A stretch of DNA of 64,000 nucleotides, taken from positions 3,236-67,235 of IMG/VR virus record IMGVR_UViG_3300029787_000003; one strand, 5' to 3'. Positions 42,773-51,650 of the stretch are shown here, piece by piece. The stretch comes from a virus. Below the pieces are notes generated by a model. The model saw only the letters and a program-made list of their open reading frames with translations. It was not told where the DNA came from and ran no database searches. The position numbers and the translations under genes were made by a program. Each line of letters starts with the position of its first letter. Position 1 is the first letter of the stretch.

Positions 42773-43495
42773 ATGCCTTTACCAAAAATTAATACCCCCG
42801 TCTATGAATTGGTATTGCCTTCTAGTGGAAGAAAAGTAAAATATAGACCATTCTTAGTTAGAGAAGAAAAAATTCTAATTATGGCTTTAGAATCTGAAGA
42901 TCAAAAACAGATTTCTAATGCAATTAAAACAGTAATCTCACAGTGTGTTCAAACAAGAGGTATCAAAGTCGATAAAATGGCGACTTTTGATATTGAGTAT
43001 CTATTTCTCAATGTTCGTGCAAAATCTGTTGGAGAGCAAGTTGAGGTTAATGTAACCTGCCCTGATGATGGTCAAACAATGGTTCAGATGGAAATCGACA
43101 TTGATTCTATTAAAGTTGAAAAAAATCCAGACCATAGTGATATTATTAAATTAGATAAAGATCTATCAGTTAAAATGAATTATCCATCTATGACTCAATT
43201 TATTGAGACTAATTTTGAAGTGGATACTGATAAACCTCAAGTAGATCAATCTCTTGATGTTATTATGCAATGTATTGATCAAGTATACAATGCAGAAGAA
43301 TCTTGGGATGCAACTGATTGTACTAAAAAAGAATTGAGAGAATTTGTTGAGTCTATGAACTCTAAACAATTTAAGGATATTGAAAAGTTTTTTGAGACAA
43401 TGCCTAAATTACAACATAAAATTAAGGTAATGAATCCAAATACTAAAGTTGAAAGTGAAGTGATGTTGGAGGGTCTAGCAAGTTTTTTCGCTTAG
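42773..43495 (+). CDS. 26: Baseplate hub/chaperone protein gp26
   Basis: The 240-aa product matches gp26: LPSSGRKVKYRPFLVREEKILIMALESED near the start, CPDDGQTMVQMEIDI, VKMNYPSMTQFIE, DVIMQCIDQVYN and MNSKQFKDIEKFFETMP. In T4, gp26 is needed to build the baseplate hub. By position and composition it also resembles tail assembly chaperones, which precede the tape measure and are often extended by frameshifting. Its last codons contain the T TTT TTC slip site described separately. Confidence 0.88.
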   Translation: MPLPKINTPVYELVLPSSGRKVKYRPFLVREEKILIMALESEDQKQISNAIKTVISQCVQTRGIKVDKMATFDIEYLFLNVRAKSVGEQVEVNVTCPDDGQTMVQMEIDIDSIKVEKNPDHSDIIKLDKDLSVKMNYPSMTQFIETNFEVDTDKPQVDQSLDVIMQCIDQVYNAEESWDATDCTKKELREFVESMNSKQFKDIEKFFETMPKLQHKIKVMNPNTKVESEVMLEGLASFFA

Positions 43496-43518
43496 CTCTA
43501 GCTCATGAGAGTCTAGAG
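43483..43518 (+). promoter_or_regulatory. Programmed -1 frameshift signal
   Basis: T TTT TTC (43483-43489) sits in the correct zero-frame register in the gp26 end (AGT TTT TTC GCT TAG). A 6-nt spacer is followed by a stem-loop: CTCTAGCTC (43496-43504) pairs with GAG and CTAGAG (43509-43518) around an ATGA loop, with one bulged T. Slippage at TTT-TTC to TTT-TTT reads into the 61-codon downstream frame. Confidence 0.75.
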
Positions 43519-43674
43519 AATTACTATCGGACTAATTTTGCCCTGATGCAACACCATAAATATAGCTTAACAGAGTTAGAAAACATGATTCCTTGGGAAA
43601 GGGAAATTTATGTTTCACTTCTCCAGCAATACATTGAAGAAGAAAACTTAAAAGCACAACAAAAACGTGGCTAA
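43489..43674 (+). CDS. gp51-like extension of gp26 in the -1 frame
   Basis: This frame has no good start of its own: its first ATG is near codon 20. It reads RLALAHESLENYYRTNFALM, then a helical charged region with LTELENMIPWEREIYVSLL, and stops at 43672-43674. Pro-Trp-Glu and a Leu/Gln-rich amphipathic end resemble the short second part of tail-assembly chaperone pairs and gp51-type proteins. Expression as a gp26 fusion of about 300 residues by -1 frameshift is the best explanation. The next gene's GTG (43667) overlaps its end by 8 bases. Confidence 0.72.
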   Translation, partial: RLALAHESLENYYRTNFALMQHHKYSLTELENMIPWEREIYVSLLQQYIEEENLKAQQKRG

Positions 43675-45238
43675 AACAGCAAAACCTAAACCTAAAATAA
43701 ACATATCAAAAGTAACTGCTCTTGGTGGGAAGGCTGCTGCTCCAATGAGAAGAGCAAAAAAGTCAAGAAAGGGTGCAAAATCACTTAAAGAAGTAAAAGC
43801 AGCGATTGATGCAAAAAACCCCACATATGTAAGTCCTGTTTCAGGAGGTATGTTACCAGGCACGGGCCCTAAAATAGATCCAAGTAAATTAATACCAGAA
43901 GGTAATGTTGATGATGAACTAAGTCAAAGAGTTTCTGCTAATGAAGCAAAAATTACCAGTATTAAAAATATTCTTAAACTAAGAAAAGAAAATGAACCTA
44001 CTGATGATATAGCAGAGGTATCTGTAATACTTCAAGATATTGGTAATGCATTAAGTAAAGATTTTGCAAACAGAATTTCACAAGAGAAAGATTCAATATC
44101 AACTCTAAGAGGGACTGCAGATAGAAAGAAAAGAACTGGTGCTGAAGCAGGAATAGAATCTGTTAAGAAAATAGGTAATACTTTAGGTAAAGCATTTGAT
44201 ACAATAACTGCACCTGCAAAGGGCATACTTGATAAGGTTATGAATTTCTTCATGGCAATAGCAGGAGGATTCATTGCAGACAAAGCAATAACATGGTTGG
44301 GTAATAACAATGAAGCAATTACAGGATTCTTTAAATTTTTAGGAGATCATGGTAAAAAAATTCTAATTGGATTGGGAGCTATTGTTGGTGGTGTTCTCTT
44401 AGGAAAACTGGTCAAAAAAGTTAGACAACTTATTAAATTTACTAAAAATGTTTTTAAAGGATTGAATAGGGCTAGAAGGTTGGCTAGAGTCTTCGTAAAA
44501 AGGACACTTCCAAAGATGCTTAAAAATGCTAAAGCCTTGATTAAAAATGGTATATCTGCAATTAAGAATTTTGCTAAGAATATACCAGGTGCAAAAGGTT
44601 TATTTAAGATGGGTAAGAATGTAATAAAAGGTGGAAAGAATTTAATTAAAGGTGGAAAGAATTTATTAAAGAGTGGTGGTAAGTTATTAAAGACTGGTGG
44701 TAAGGGACTATTAAAAAACTTAGGTAAAGCTGGAGGTAAATCACTTCTTAAAAAGATTCCTATTGTTGGACTAGGTTTAGGTGCTGCATTTGCTGTAGGA
44801 AGATTATTACAAAAACCAGCAGATTGGAAAGGTGCTATAGGTGAAATGGCTTCTGGTGCTGCGTCTATGATTCCTGGTGTTGGAACTGCTCTTTCAGTCG
44901 GTATTGATGCTGGTATGATGGTAAGAGATAGTAAAATGTCTAAGGATGAGAAAGATTTGAAATCTGCAATGGGCAACTATGAGGCAGTAGCAGAAAAAAT
45001 AGCTGGTAAGGAACAACAACTTAACTTTAAAAATAATGTTAATCCAACAGGAGATCTTACAGAACCTGATAGAAGTGGAACCACAGTTTTAGATCCTATA
45101 ACAATTGCTGATCAGGCAAATTCAAGACAGCAAAATTCCTTAGAGGGTGAATTTGATACTGTACCTATTATTGGCTCAGAAGATGTCAGTAACTATTATA
45201 TTACTCAGACTAAGGAAAAACTAGGGATATACGTATAA
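43667..45238 (+). CDS. Candidate tail tape-measure protein
   Basis: The 523-aa product starts at GTG. It begins with a very basic tail (AKTAKPKPKINIS), a coiled coil (about residues 90-150) and a hydrophobic helix pair (VMNFFMAIAGGFIADKAITWL, then ILIGLGAIVGGVLLGKLVKKV). A Lys/Gly repeat region (KGGKNLIKGGKNLLKSGGK) follows, then another hydrophobic stretch (IVGLGLGAAFAVGRLL). Position directly after a chaperone frameshift pair is where tape measures sit. Length is close to T4 gp29 (590 aa). No lysozyme motif seen. Call is by context and composition. Confidence 0.65.
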   Translation: MAKTAKPKPKINISKVTALGGKAAAPMRRAKKSRKGAKSLKEVKAAIDAKNPTYVSPVSGGMLPGTGPKIDPSKLIPEGNVDDELSQRVSANEAKITSIKNILKLRKENEPTDDIAEVSVILQDIGNALSKDFANRISQEKDSISTLRGTADRKKRTGAEAGIESVKKIGNTLGKAFDTITAPAKGILDKVMNFFMAIAGGFIADKAITWLGNNNEAITGFFKFLGDHGKKILIGLGAIVGGVLLGKLVKKVRQLIKFTKNVFKGLNRARRLARVFVKRTLPKMLKNAKALIKNGISAIKNFAKNIPGAKGLFKMGKNVIKGGKNLIKGGKNLLKSGGKLLKTGGKGLLKNLGKAGGKSLLKKIPIVGLGLGAAFAVGRLLQKPADWKGAIGEMASGAASMIPGVGTALSVGIDAGMMVRDSKMSKDEKDLKSAMGNYEAVAEKIAGKEQQLNFKNNVNPTGDLTEPDRSGTTVLDPITIADQANSRQQNSLEGEFDTVPIIGSEDVSNYYITQTKEKLGIYV

Positions 45239-46258
45239 ATGAGCCAGAAACAAGAAGTAAAAAGATTAAAGATCACTGCTGTTAATATTAGGAGTGTACT
45301 AACTGAGAGAAATAAAGAACTCACGAAGTTAGGTGATAAGAAGAAAATTCTTGTCCGTAAGCAACGATTACAGGCAGAAAGAGCAGCTGCCGAGAAGAAG
45401 ATTGAATCGAAGGGAGGTAATAAAGGCCCTGTAGCAGGTGTACTTGGTAATGTTGGTGGAATGGTAATGAGTATCAAAGATAGGGTAATGAATTTCTTTG
45501 GATATCTTTTGATGGGATTTGTTGTTCAGAAATTACCACAGATCATTTCTTTCCTAACATCCGCATATGATAAAATAGCACCATTCGTAAAAGTTGTATG
45601 GAAGGTTATAAGTTCGATTGCAAAAGCATTAGTAAAATTTGGTGGTTGGGTTGCTCAACTTTGGAAACCAAAAGATGCAGAAACCAATGTAGCTCAATTA
45701 GAAACTGCAAAAACACAGATTGAAGGTGAAGTTGATAGTTTAGAAATTCCTAAAGAGGAAACAGATGGGGGTGGTGAAGAAAAAGTAAGTGAAGGAGATA
45801 CTTCTACTCCTATAAATTTTGATCCCGTTGGTCAAGATTCAGGAGGTTTAGATAAACCTACTAAAGGAGAAGGAGAGGATGAAGCAGTATTAGATGCAAC
45901 AGGTACTACTGATGATCCTGAACCAGAAGGAGAGCAAACAGAAAGTCCATTAGAAAATTTAATTGCTATAGATCCTGAGAAAATTGCAAAAGGTGGGAGT
46001 GATGGTGAAGCAAAGGAGAATGTTACACAGGAAGATGGTCAAGTTAATAAAGTTATAGAATCTAATGTTAATAATATAATAGGTAAAGTTCATAAGGTCA
46101 CTGGTGACTTAAAACGGGTAGATGGAAATAATGTTCAAACTGTTATTGTTCCTGTAGAAGTATTCGCAAATTCTGGTAATGCAGATAGTGGATCTGGTGG
46201 TGGTGGTGGAGAAGAAAGACCAGAACCAGCATTATCTGAGAGTTTGGTTATAGACTAA
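45239..46258 (+). CDS. Tape-measure-like structural protein, paralogue-like
   Basis: The 339-aa product has an N-terminal coiled coil (about residues 1-58). A hydrophobic block follows with RVMNFFGYLLMGFVVQKLPQ, then AKALVKFGGWVAQLWKP, then a long acidic Pro/Glu/Ser-rich, disordered region and GGGGGEE. The VMNFF motif and following helices are shared with the preceding 523-aa protein, so the two may be distant paralogues or two halves of one structure. It overlaps the next gene by one base. Role in the tail interior is inferred. Confidence 0.6.
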   Translation: MSQKQEVKRLKITAVNIRSVLTERNKELTKLGDKKKILVRKQRLQAERAAAEKKIESKGGNKGPVAGVLGNVGGMVMSIKDRVMNFFGYLLMGFVVQKLPQIISFLTSAYDKIAPFVKVVWKVISSIAKALVKFGGWVAQLWKPKDAETNVAQLETAKTQIEGEVDSLEIPKEETDGGGEEKVSEGDTSTPINFDPVGQDSGGLDKPTKGEGEDEAVLDATGTTDDPEPEGEQTESPLENLIAIDPEKIAKGGSDGEAKENVTQEDGQVNKVIESNVNNIIGKVHKVTGDLKRVDGNNVQTVIVPVEVFANSGNADSGSGGGGGEERPEPALSESLVID

Positions 46259-47688
46259 TGGCAGTACAATCTTCAAAATACGAAGTATTCAAGATCAAAT
46301 CTTCCAATGGTGAGAGGGAGGTAGATCTTTTAGATGGGCCCTTTGCTGGAGGAAGTAGAATTGTTAACCTATATTTTTATGAAAATGTATTATCACCACA
46401 TATAACTGGTGTTGCTACTATTGTTAGTACTGGAGATGCAGTTGCTAAGGAAGGAGATGAATCAGTAACGGGTTCTTTGCATGAATATCTTCCACTTGAA
46501 GCTGGTTGTGAATTTATGTTCAGAGCTAAAACTGAAATTGGTGAAGGTATAGATTTTGCTATTAAAGGAGATCCTCATAGAATATTGTATATTAATGAAG
46601 TACAAATATTAGATAAACAGGCAAATAGTGAGACTATTCAAATAAGATTCTGTTCTAGAATTGGAGTATTGAATGCTATTAAAAAGGTTACATCATGCTA
46701 TAAAGGTAGTATATCAGAATCTGTTGCTTCAATATGCAAAGATATTCTAACATTACCTGCAGACAGAGTATTGATTTCAGAATCTAGTAATAGTTACACG
46801 TTTGCTGGAATGACTAAAAGACCATTTGATTTAATTGCAATGATTGCAAAGCAAACAATACCAATGAATACTGCTAATCCTGGTTATTTTGCATACGAAA
46901 CAAAAAGTGGATTTAAGTTTGTATCATTAGATAGTCTAATTAATACAGAACCAGATGATCAAACTCATCATTATTTCTATAATTCTCAAAATAAAGATGT
47001 TAATCAGAAGGATGATGATAGTAATAATTTTAAAGTATCTGCTTTAGTTGTAGGTAGGGATCAAAATCTTACCAGTCAAATTAGATCTGGTATCTATGCA
47101 AGTAAAAATATATTTTTTAATCCAGCAACCTATTCTTTTACTGAAATTGATATTAATGTTGTTGATGGTAAATTAATAGATGATGAAAAATTTAGTACTT
47201 TAGGTGGTAAACCAACAGTTGCTAAAATTCTTGATGAGGAATTTGAAGGAGGAACAAAGTTCCACAGGGTATCAACTGCTGTAATGAATATTGGTGGTGC
47301 AGATACCAGTGTAGATCCTAATAATAGCCCTGAATTATATTATGCTGCTGGTGCTGCAAGATATAATATATTATTTTCTCAAAATTATTCTATTGTTGTT
47401 CCAATGAATACTGATTTGGAAGCAGGTGATACAATTAAACTTGAGATTGAGGTTATAAGTAGTAATAAGGAATCTGGCCCTGATCAAAAGGCAAGTGGTA
47501 CGTATATAATACAATCATTATGTCATTTCTTCGAGGCTGAAAAATCTGTTACTTCTATGAAATTAATAAGAGACTCTTATGGAATGCATTTTTCTAAGGG
47601 TGAAACACCTAAAAAGATGGAAAAAGTGGCTATTAAAAATAAGAGGGGTAGAACTACTGGTTCTAAATGGCAGGAGGTTAAAGACTAA
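46258..47688 (+). CDS. Baseplate hub protein, gp27-like
   Basis: The 476-aa product has N-terminal beta-rich hub features: KIKSSNGEREVDLLDGPFAGG, VNLYFYENVLSPHITGVATI and then RILYINEVQILDKQ. A helical region (about residues 150-200) carries SESVASICKDILTLPADR. The beta pattern and its place just before the OB-fold spike gene fit gp27, the T4 hub ring that holds gp5. Direct sequence identity to T4 gp27 cannot be judged here. A basic C-terminus (KNKRGRTTGSKW) is present. Confidence 0.68.
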   Translation: MAVQSSKYEVFKIKSSNGEREVDLLDGPFAGGSRIVNLYFYENVLSPHITGVATIVSTGDAVAKEGDESVTGSLHEYLPLEAGCEFMFRAKTEIGEGIDFAIKGDPHRILYINEVQILDKQANSETIQIRFCSRIGVLNAIKKVTSCYKGSISESVASICKDILTLPADRVLISESSNSYTFAGMTKRPFDLIAMIAKQTIPMNTANPGYFAYETKSGFKFVSLDSLINTEPDDQTHHYFYNSQNKDVNQKDDDSNNFKVSALVVGRDQNLTSQIRSGIYASKNIFFNPATYSFTEIDINVVDGKLIDDEKFSTLGGKPTVAKILDEEFEGGTKFHRVSTAVMNIGGADTSVDPNNSPELYYAAGAARYNILFSQNYSIVVPMNTDLEAGDTIKLEIEVISSNKESGPDQKASGTYIIQSLCHFFEAEKSVTSMKLIRDSYGMHFSKGETPKKMEKVAIKNKRGRTTGSKWQEVKD

Positions 47689-47690
47689 CT

Positions 47691-48245
47691 ATGGCTGATC
47701 AGGATACATATGGATCTGGTACTAATGAATTTCTTGGTATCATTCTTCCATTAGAGTCACAAAAAGAGCAACAAAATGGCGACGAAGGTGTCGGTTACAG
47801 ATATAGAGTTGCTGTAATGGGGAGTCATCCTAGTGATGAAACTGTAAAAGATACCGATATCATTTACGCAATGGTAGCTCTTGGAGTATCTGATGGAACG
47901 GGTGCGGGAGGTAAGAAAAAAACACCAGCAATATCACAAGGTGATGTTGTTATGGGTAAATTCATGGATGGTGATAGGAAACAAAATCCTGTTATCACAA
48001 ATGTTTTAGGAAGAACTAAAGGTGTTAGGTATGGATCAGGAAGATTTGATATCAAAACTGGATATGTAGGCAACAATACAGATGCTAATTTAATTGATAA
48101 TATTGAATTTAGTGAGACAGTGCCTATATGCACACCTTCTGCTAGAGTAGATAACAGTACAGATAATAGAGACCTCAGAACAGAGGATTTGGAAAGAAGT
48201 GGATTAGGTGGAGATAATGAAGTTGGTGCCCTTTCATTTGATTAA
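47691..48245 (+). CDS. 5: Baseplate spike OB-fold protein (gp5 N-terminal domain type)
   Basis: The 184-aa product has the gp5/VgrG OB-fold pattern: GYRYRVAVMGSHPSD, then IIYAMVALGVSDGTGAGGK, ISQGDVVMGKFMDGDRKQNPVITNVLG. In T4 this domain is joined to lysozyme and a beta-helix in one 575-aa chain. Here the chain ends after the OB fold with an Asp/Arg-rich tail. No lysozyme domain is visible. A separate gene at 50245 carries a beta-helix-like chain that could complete the spike. Confidence 0.8.
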   Translation: MADQDTYGSGTNEFLGIILPLESQKEQQNGDEGVGYRYRVAVMGSHPSDETVKDTDIIYAMVALGVSDGTGAGGKKKTPAISQGDVVMGKFMDGDRKQNPVITNVLGRTKGVRYGSGRFDIKTGYVGNNTDANLIDNIEFSETVPICTPSARVDNSTDNRDLRTEDLERSGLGGDNEVGALSFD

Positions 48246-48257
48246 ATAAATATTATT

Positions 48258-48521
48258 ATGTTAATTTTTTCCTTCATTCTTTCACTATTTGCTAATCACC
48301 TACCCGTGATGTACGTTCAAGTACCACAGTGGGCAGATGATTGGGCAGTTTGTGCTGTAGATATACCTGATGCAAAGTGCCATTGGTATGTTATGTCACC
48401 TGATAATACATTTGGTGAAGGATTTGATTGGGAAGATGCACCTTGGTTCGATGCAAATGGCCTAAATGATATTGCACCTATACAGAAAGAAACCGTAGTT
48501 GAGAAATTGCAAAAACAATGA
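48258..48521 (+). CDS. Small protein with hydrophobic N-terminus, unknown function
   Basis: The 87-aa product begins with a hydrophobic segment (MLIFSFILSLFANHLPVMYV), probably a signal peptide or membrane anchor. It then has a Trp/Asp-rich body (WADDWAVCAVDIPDAKCHWY) with two Cys. It lies between baseplate genes and overlaps the following start (ATGA). No family recognised. Confidence 0.55.
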   Translation: MLIFSFILSLFANHLPVMYVQVPQWADDWAVCAVDIPDAKCHWYVMSPDNTFGEGFDWEDAPWFDANGLNDIAPIQKETVVEKLQKQ

Positions 48522-50242
48522 GTATTACACCAGCACCAAAAGTTTTAGATGATTTATCTATTAGTACTGTAAAAGATCTAATAGAAGCGAATCCTGCTGA
48601 CCCAAAATTACAAAATGTAATAAAACAATATAAAGATCTTTATCCTGCAACATTTGATGGTGTAATTCCTAAACCCTTAAATTCACTTACTAAACAAGCA
48701 CAAGAAAAAAGACAGAATTTTGTTAGAGCATTACAAGAATGTACTAAATCTGATAGTAATACTGTTGGAGTTACTGTTACACAAGCAAGTCCTTGTAGTG
48801 ATACTGCTATGAGTGAGGTGAGTAATTCTATTAATAATTTCTTTAATAAGATTCAGGCAGGTGGAAATCAAATATTAAATATGCCTCAAGAAATTAAGAA
48901 TGTATCAGATTTAGTTTCCCGTAGTATGACTAGTGTAACTAATAAAATGACGGGTTCATTAAATGATAAGATGGAATCAGAATTTAAAACTGGTTTAGCT
49001 AGAGTTCATGATCAGATTATGGCCTTAGTACCTCATACTCTACCTAAACCTGCAGCAGTTGCAATAATTAAAGGAATTCAAGGAGGGATGGTAGGCCCTA
49101 TGAATAATGCATTTGACGGTGCAACTTGTGGTATGCAGAATATTACAGATGCTATGCAAGGTGTTGTTAGTGATCTGGTAACAGCAGCAGCAAAAAATAT
49201 AACTAAAGCACCAGCCTGTGCAGTTCAGGAATTGATGGGTGCTATCACTAATAAAACTACTAATATGATGGATTCAGTTGCTGGCCCAATAATGGCACCT
49301 ATTGAAAAGACATTAGGTTTTGCATTTAATACCAAACAATTCCTAACAAGTGGTGTTGATATGTTATCAAAGGCTGAAGGATTAATGAAATGTGGTGAAA
49401 AAATGGATTGTCCTCCTAGCACTAATTATGTAACAGGTAAAGGTGATAGACCAAGCCCTTCAGATTCTACTCAGAGTGAAGACTTTAGAAGAATGTTCTC
49501 AGGAACATCAGTTTCAGGAGCAGTAAGTGATAAACTATCAGCATTTGAAAAAGAGTATGGATCTTGGGGAATCTTTGGAGGTAAGTCACCATCATCTGAT
49601 ATTGGCCCATGTGGAGATCCAGCCGAACAGGTTTGTGGAGGCCCAACTGTTAGCATCTTTGGTGGTGGAGGACAAGGTGGAGTAGGTAGAGTTATACTTG
49701 GAAGATTCATTAATAAATTAGATACTAATAATATGTTTGCTGCAGTACAAAGAACTGCAAGTATTATTGGAGTAGAAGTTACAAATCCTGGTGCAAGATA
49801 TACAAGTGAACCTATAGTGACTTTTGATGATGAATGTCAAAAGGGAGAAGGTGCTTATGGTAAAGCAACCATTGATCAAAATCCAAAATCTCCAACTTAT
49901 GGTCAGATTACCAGTATAACTATGACTACGATTGGTAGTAAATATCCTGCTGAAGATGAAGATGATTCCTTTGTAAGTGGAGTTTTAATTGATGCACCTG
50001 GCTCAGGTTATGAAGATGCTAATTTGGACAATTTTGAATTGCAAATAACTGATGGTAGAATTACTGGTGTAAATATTGTAAATCAAATTGCATATCGTGA
50101 TTTTCCTAATATGAGAATTCAGAGTGAAACAGGATCTGGTGCTAGACTAAGACCGATAATGACTAATACCCTACCTCAAGGAAAAGTTATTGAGGTTATT
50201 GATTGTGTCGGTAAAACATATTCTAGTGGGGAGGTTAATTAA
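48518..50242 (+). CDS. Large virion structural protein, helical N-half and beta-repeat C-half
   Basis: The 574-aa product has a helical first part (about residues 1-290) with many Cys (for example ECTKSDSN, ASPCSDT, ATCGMQ, APACAVQ, MKCGEKMDCPPS). A Gly-rich hinge (VSIFGGGGQGGVGR) and beta repeats of the GxGYxxxP type follow (VTNPGARYTSEPIVTFDDEC and GSGYED). These repeats also occur in the 934-aa fibre. The cysteine richness is notable. In cyanophages similar proteins are annotated only as structural. It lies between the OB-fold and spike-candidate genes, which suggests a baseplate part. Confidence 0.65.
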   Translation: MSITPAPKVLDDLSISTVKDLIEANPADPKLQNVIKQYKDLYPATFDGVIPKPLNSLTKQAQEKRQNFVRALQECTKSDSNTVGVTVTQASPCSDTAMSEVSNSINNFFNKIQAGGNQILNMPQEIKNVSDLVSRSMTSVTNKMTGSLNDKMESEFKTGLARVHDQIMALVPHTLPKPAAVAIIKGIQGGMVGPMNNAFDGATCGMQNITDAMQGVVSDLVTAAAKNITKAPACAVQELMGAITNKTTNMMDSVAGPIMAPIEKTLGFAFNTKQFLTSGVDMLSKAEGLMKCGEKMDCPPSTNYVTGKGDRPSPSDSTQSEDFRRMFSGTSVSGAVSDKLSAFEKEYGSWGIFGGKSPSSDIGPCGDPAEQVCGGPTVSIFGGGGQGGVGRVILGRFINKLDTNNMFAAVQRTASIIGVEVTNPGARYTSEPIVTFDDECQKGEGAYGKATIDQNPKSPTYGQITSITMTTIGSKYPAEDEDDSFVSGVLIDAPGSGYEDANLDNFELQITDGRITGVNIVNQIAYRDFPNMRIQSETGSGARLRPIMTNTLPQGKVIEVIDCVGKTYSSGEVN

Positions 50243-50244
50243 CT

Positions 50245-50808
50245 ATGTCTAATCAATCAGGATACAGTGCAACAGTTCAGGACATGTGGAGTCCTTTATG
50301 TTATCTAGAAACACGTAATCCCAATGATAGTAAATGTGGTGCAGAATCTGCAGCATTAAAATTTACTAATGAAGCAGGTCTTAGATTTGTGATAGCACAT
50401 CATGAAGGCCCTATAACCAGATTAGAAACAGAGCAGACATTTCAAATAGATGCTAATAATTCTGGTTCTAATGATACTACTGGTATTCAGATGACTGCTC
50501 ATAATGGAAATGTTAGTATCACTTCATCAAAGAACTCTATAGGAATAAAGGCTGCACATACAATTACATTAGAGGCAGATAGTGTTATCATTAAAGCTAA
50601 GAAGAAATTAGTTTTAGGTGGTACAGAATCAAATTATTGTAGACATATTCAAATTGAGGGAATGGCTATTGATGTTCCTGGTCGTTTTAATGGATCTTTG
50701 GGTAGGATATTGAAAAAATCATGGAAAATGAATGTTGCTTTAGCACCAAAAGTTTTAATTTCTGCAATGGCAGAAAAAATATTCAATAAATCACCAAACG
50801 GAATATAG
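50245..50808 (+). CDS. Beta-helix spike candidate (gp5 C-terminal type)
   Basis: The 187-aa product has a short N-terminal domain. Repeating short strands follow: TGIQMTAHNGNVSITSSKNS, IGIKAAHTITLEADSVIIKA and KKLVLGG, the alternating hydrophobic pattern of the gp5/VgrG triple-stranded beta-helix needle. The last 40 residues are basic and may be exposed. It follows the OB-fold gene by two genes, so the spike may be made of separate polypeptides. Call by pattern, not by close identity. Confidence 0.62.
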   Translation: MSNQSGYSATVQDMWSPLCYLETRNPNDSKCGAESAALKFTNEAGLRFVIAHHEGPITRLETEQTFQIDANNSGSNDTTGIQMTAHNGNVSITSSKNSIGIKAAHTITLEADSVIIKAKKKLVLGGTESNYCRHIQIEGMAIDVPGRFNGSLGRILKKSWKMNVALAPKVLISAMAEKIFNKSPNGI

Positions 50809-50812
50809 AAAA

Positions 50813-51604
50813 ATGTCTGACGAACCAAACACTAATCTATTTGCTGATGAGATTTTTTCTGATAAAATCACTGCTACTGAATCAATAGAAACAGATCAAA
50901 TACAGTCAAATAAAGTTATAATTACAGGTGAATTAAATGCAGGTACTCTCAAAGGAGATGGTTCTCAATTAACGGGTGTATTAAATGGATTCACTTTCCC
51001 CTCAGTAGATGGGAGCTCTGGTGATGTTCTGCAGACAAATGGGAATAAGACACTCTCATTCGCAACTCCAACTCAATGGACAGTTCATAAAACATATGCT
51101 GGATCTACTAACCATTCTTATTTTGAGGCAACAGATTTAAACAATCCACAAGTAGTTAAACTTGTTTTTCATGAGATTAGGCACTCACTAGCTGGTAGAA
51201 ATCATATGTTTATTGGTGGATTCAATGGTTATGAAGACTCAGGTTATTATGATGTAGGTTATACTGCTAAGGATGACGGTACAGTAACTCGTGCAAAACA
51301 GATAGATAAATCTAATTGGTTTCCTCTTGATTATAATATGACGAATACTAATTCTTTGTACAGTGGTGAGATAATCATAAACAAAGTAACAACTGGTAGT
51401 GATATGCTTCCGTATTATTACACCTACAATTCTCACGTTGAGGCTGGTCTTGCTTATGGTGGTTGGTCTGGTACTGTTGATTATTATGAACTATCTTGGA
51501 AGGGTCATAATAATGATTTGACGTATCCGTTGGGCAGAGTAAAACTAGAGAATGGAAATGGTGGTAGCTACACTGGTAGACTTACAATTTTATCACAACG
51601 ATAG
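50813..51604 (+). CDS. Short tail fibre protein
   Basis: The 263-aa product has an N-terminal strand-turn region, then LNAGTLKGDGSQLTGVLNGF, the module shared by many fibres here, and a globular C-terminal half rich in Tyr, Trp and Gly (YAGSTNHSYFEATDL, GYEDSGYYDVGYTAKDDG, YELSWKG) ending GGSYTGRLTILSQR. The C-terminal half is likely the receptor-binding head. No late box is evident just upstream; it probably shares the baseplate transcript. Confidence 0.75.
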   Translation: MSDEPNTNLFADEIFSDKITATESIETDQIQSNKVIITGELNAGTLKGDGSQLTGVLNGFTFPSVDGSSGDVLQTNGNKTLSFATPTQWTVHKTYAGSTNHSYFEATDLNNPQVVKLVFHEIRHSLAGRNHMFIGGFNGYEDSGYYDVGYTAKDDGTVTRAKQIDKSNWFPLDYNMTNTNSLYSGEIIINKVTTGSDMLPYYYTYNSHVEAGLAYGGWSGTVDYYELSWKGHNNDLTYPLGRVKLENGNGGSYTGRLTILSQR

Positions 51605-51630
51605 ACAAACCAGCATATATATGATATAAT
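51602..51630 (+). promoter_or_regulatory. Sigma70-like promoter (TAGACA - 17 bp - TATAAT)
   Basis: TAGACA (51602-51607), 17-bp spacer, perfect TATAAT (51625-51630). It starts at the stop codon of the short fibre and precedes the small-protein trio at 51651. Confidence 0.7.
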
Positions 51631-51650
51631 ACTCTATATGTTCTGAGTTT

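Noticed and set aside
44347-44976. 209-codon antisense ORF
   Set aside because: Lies fully opposite the tape-measure candidate, is Pro/Leu/Phe-rich as expected from the reverse of Lys/Gly codons, and has no start context.
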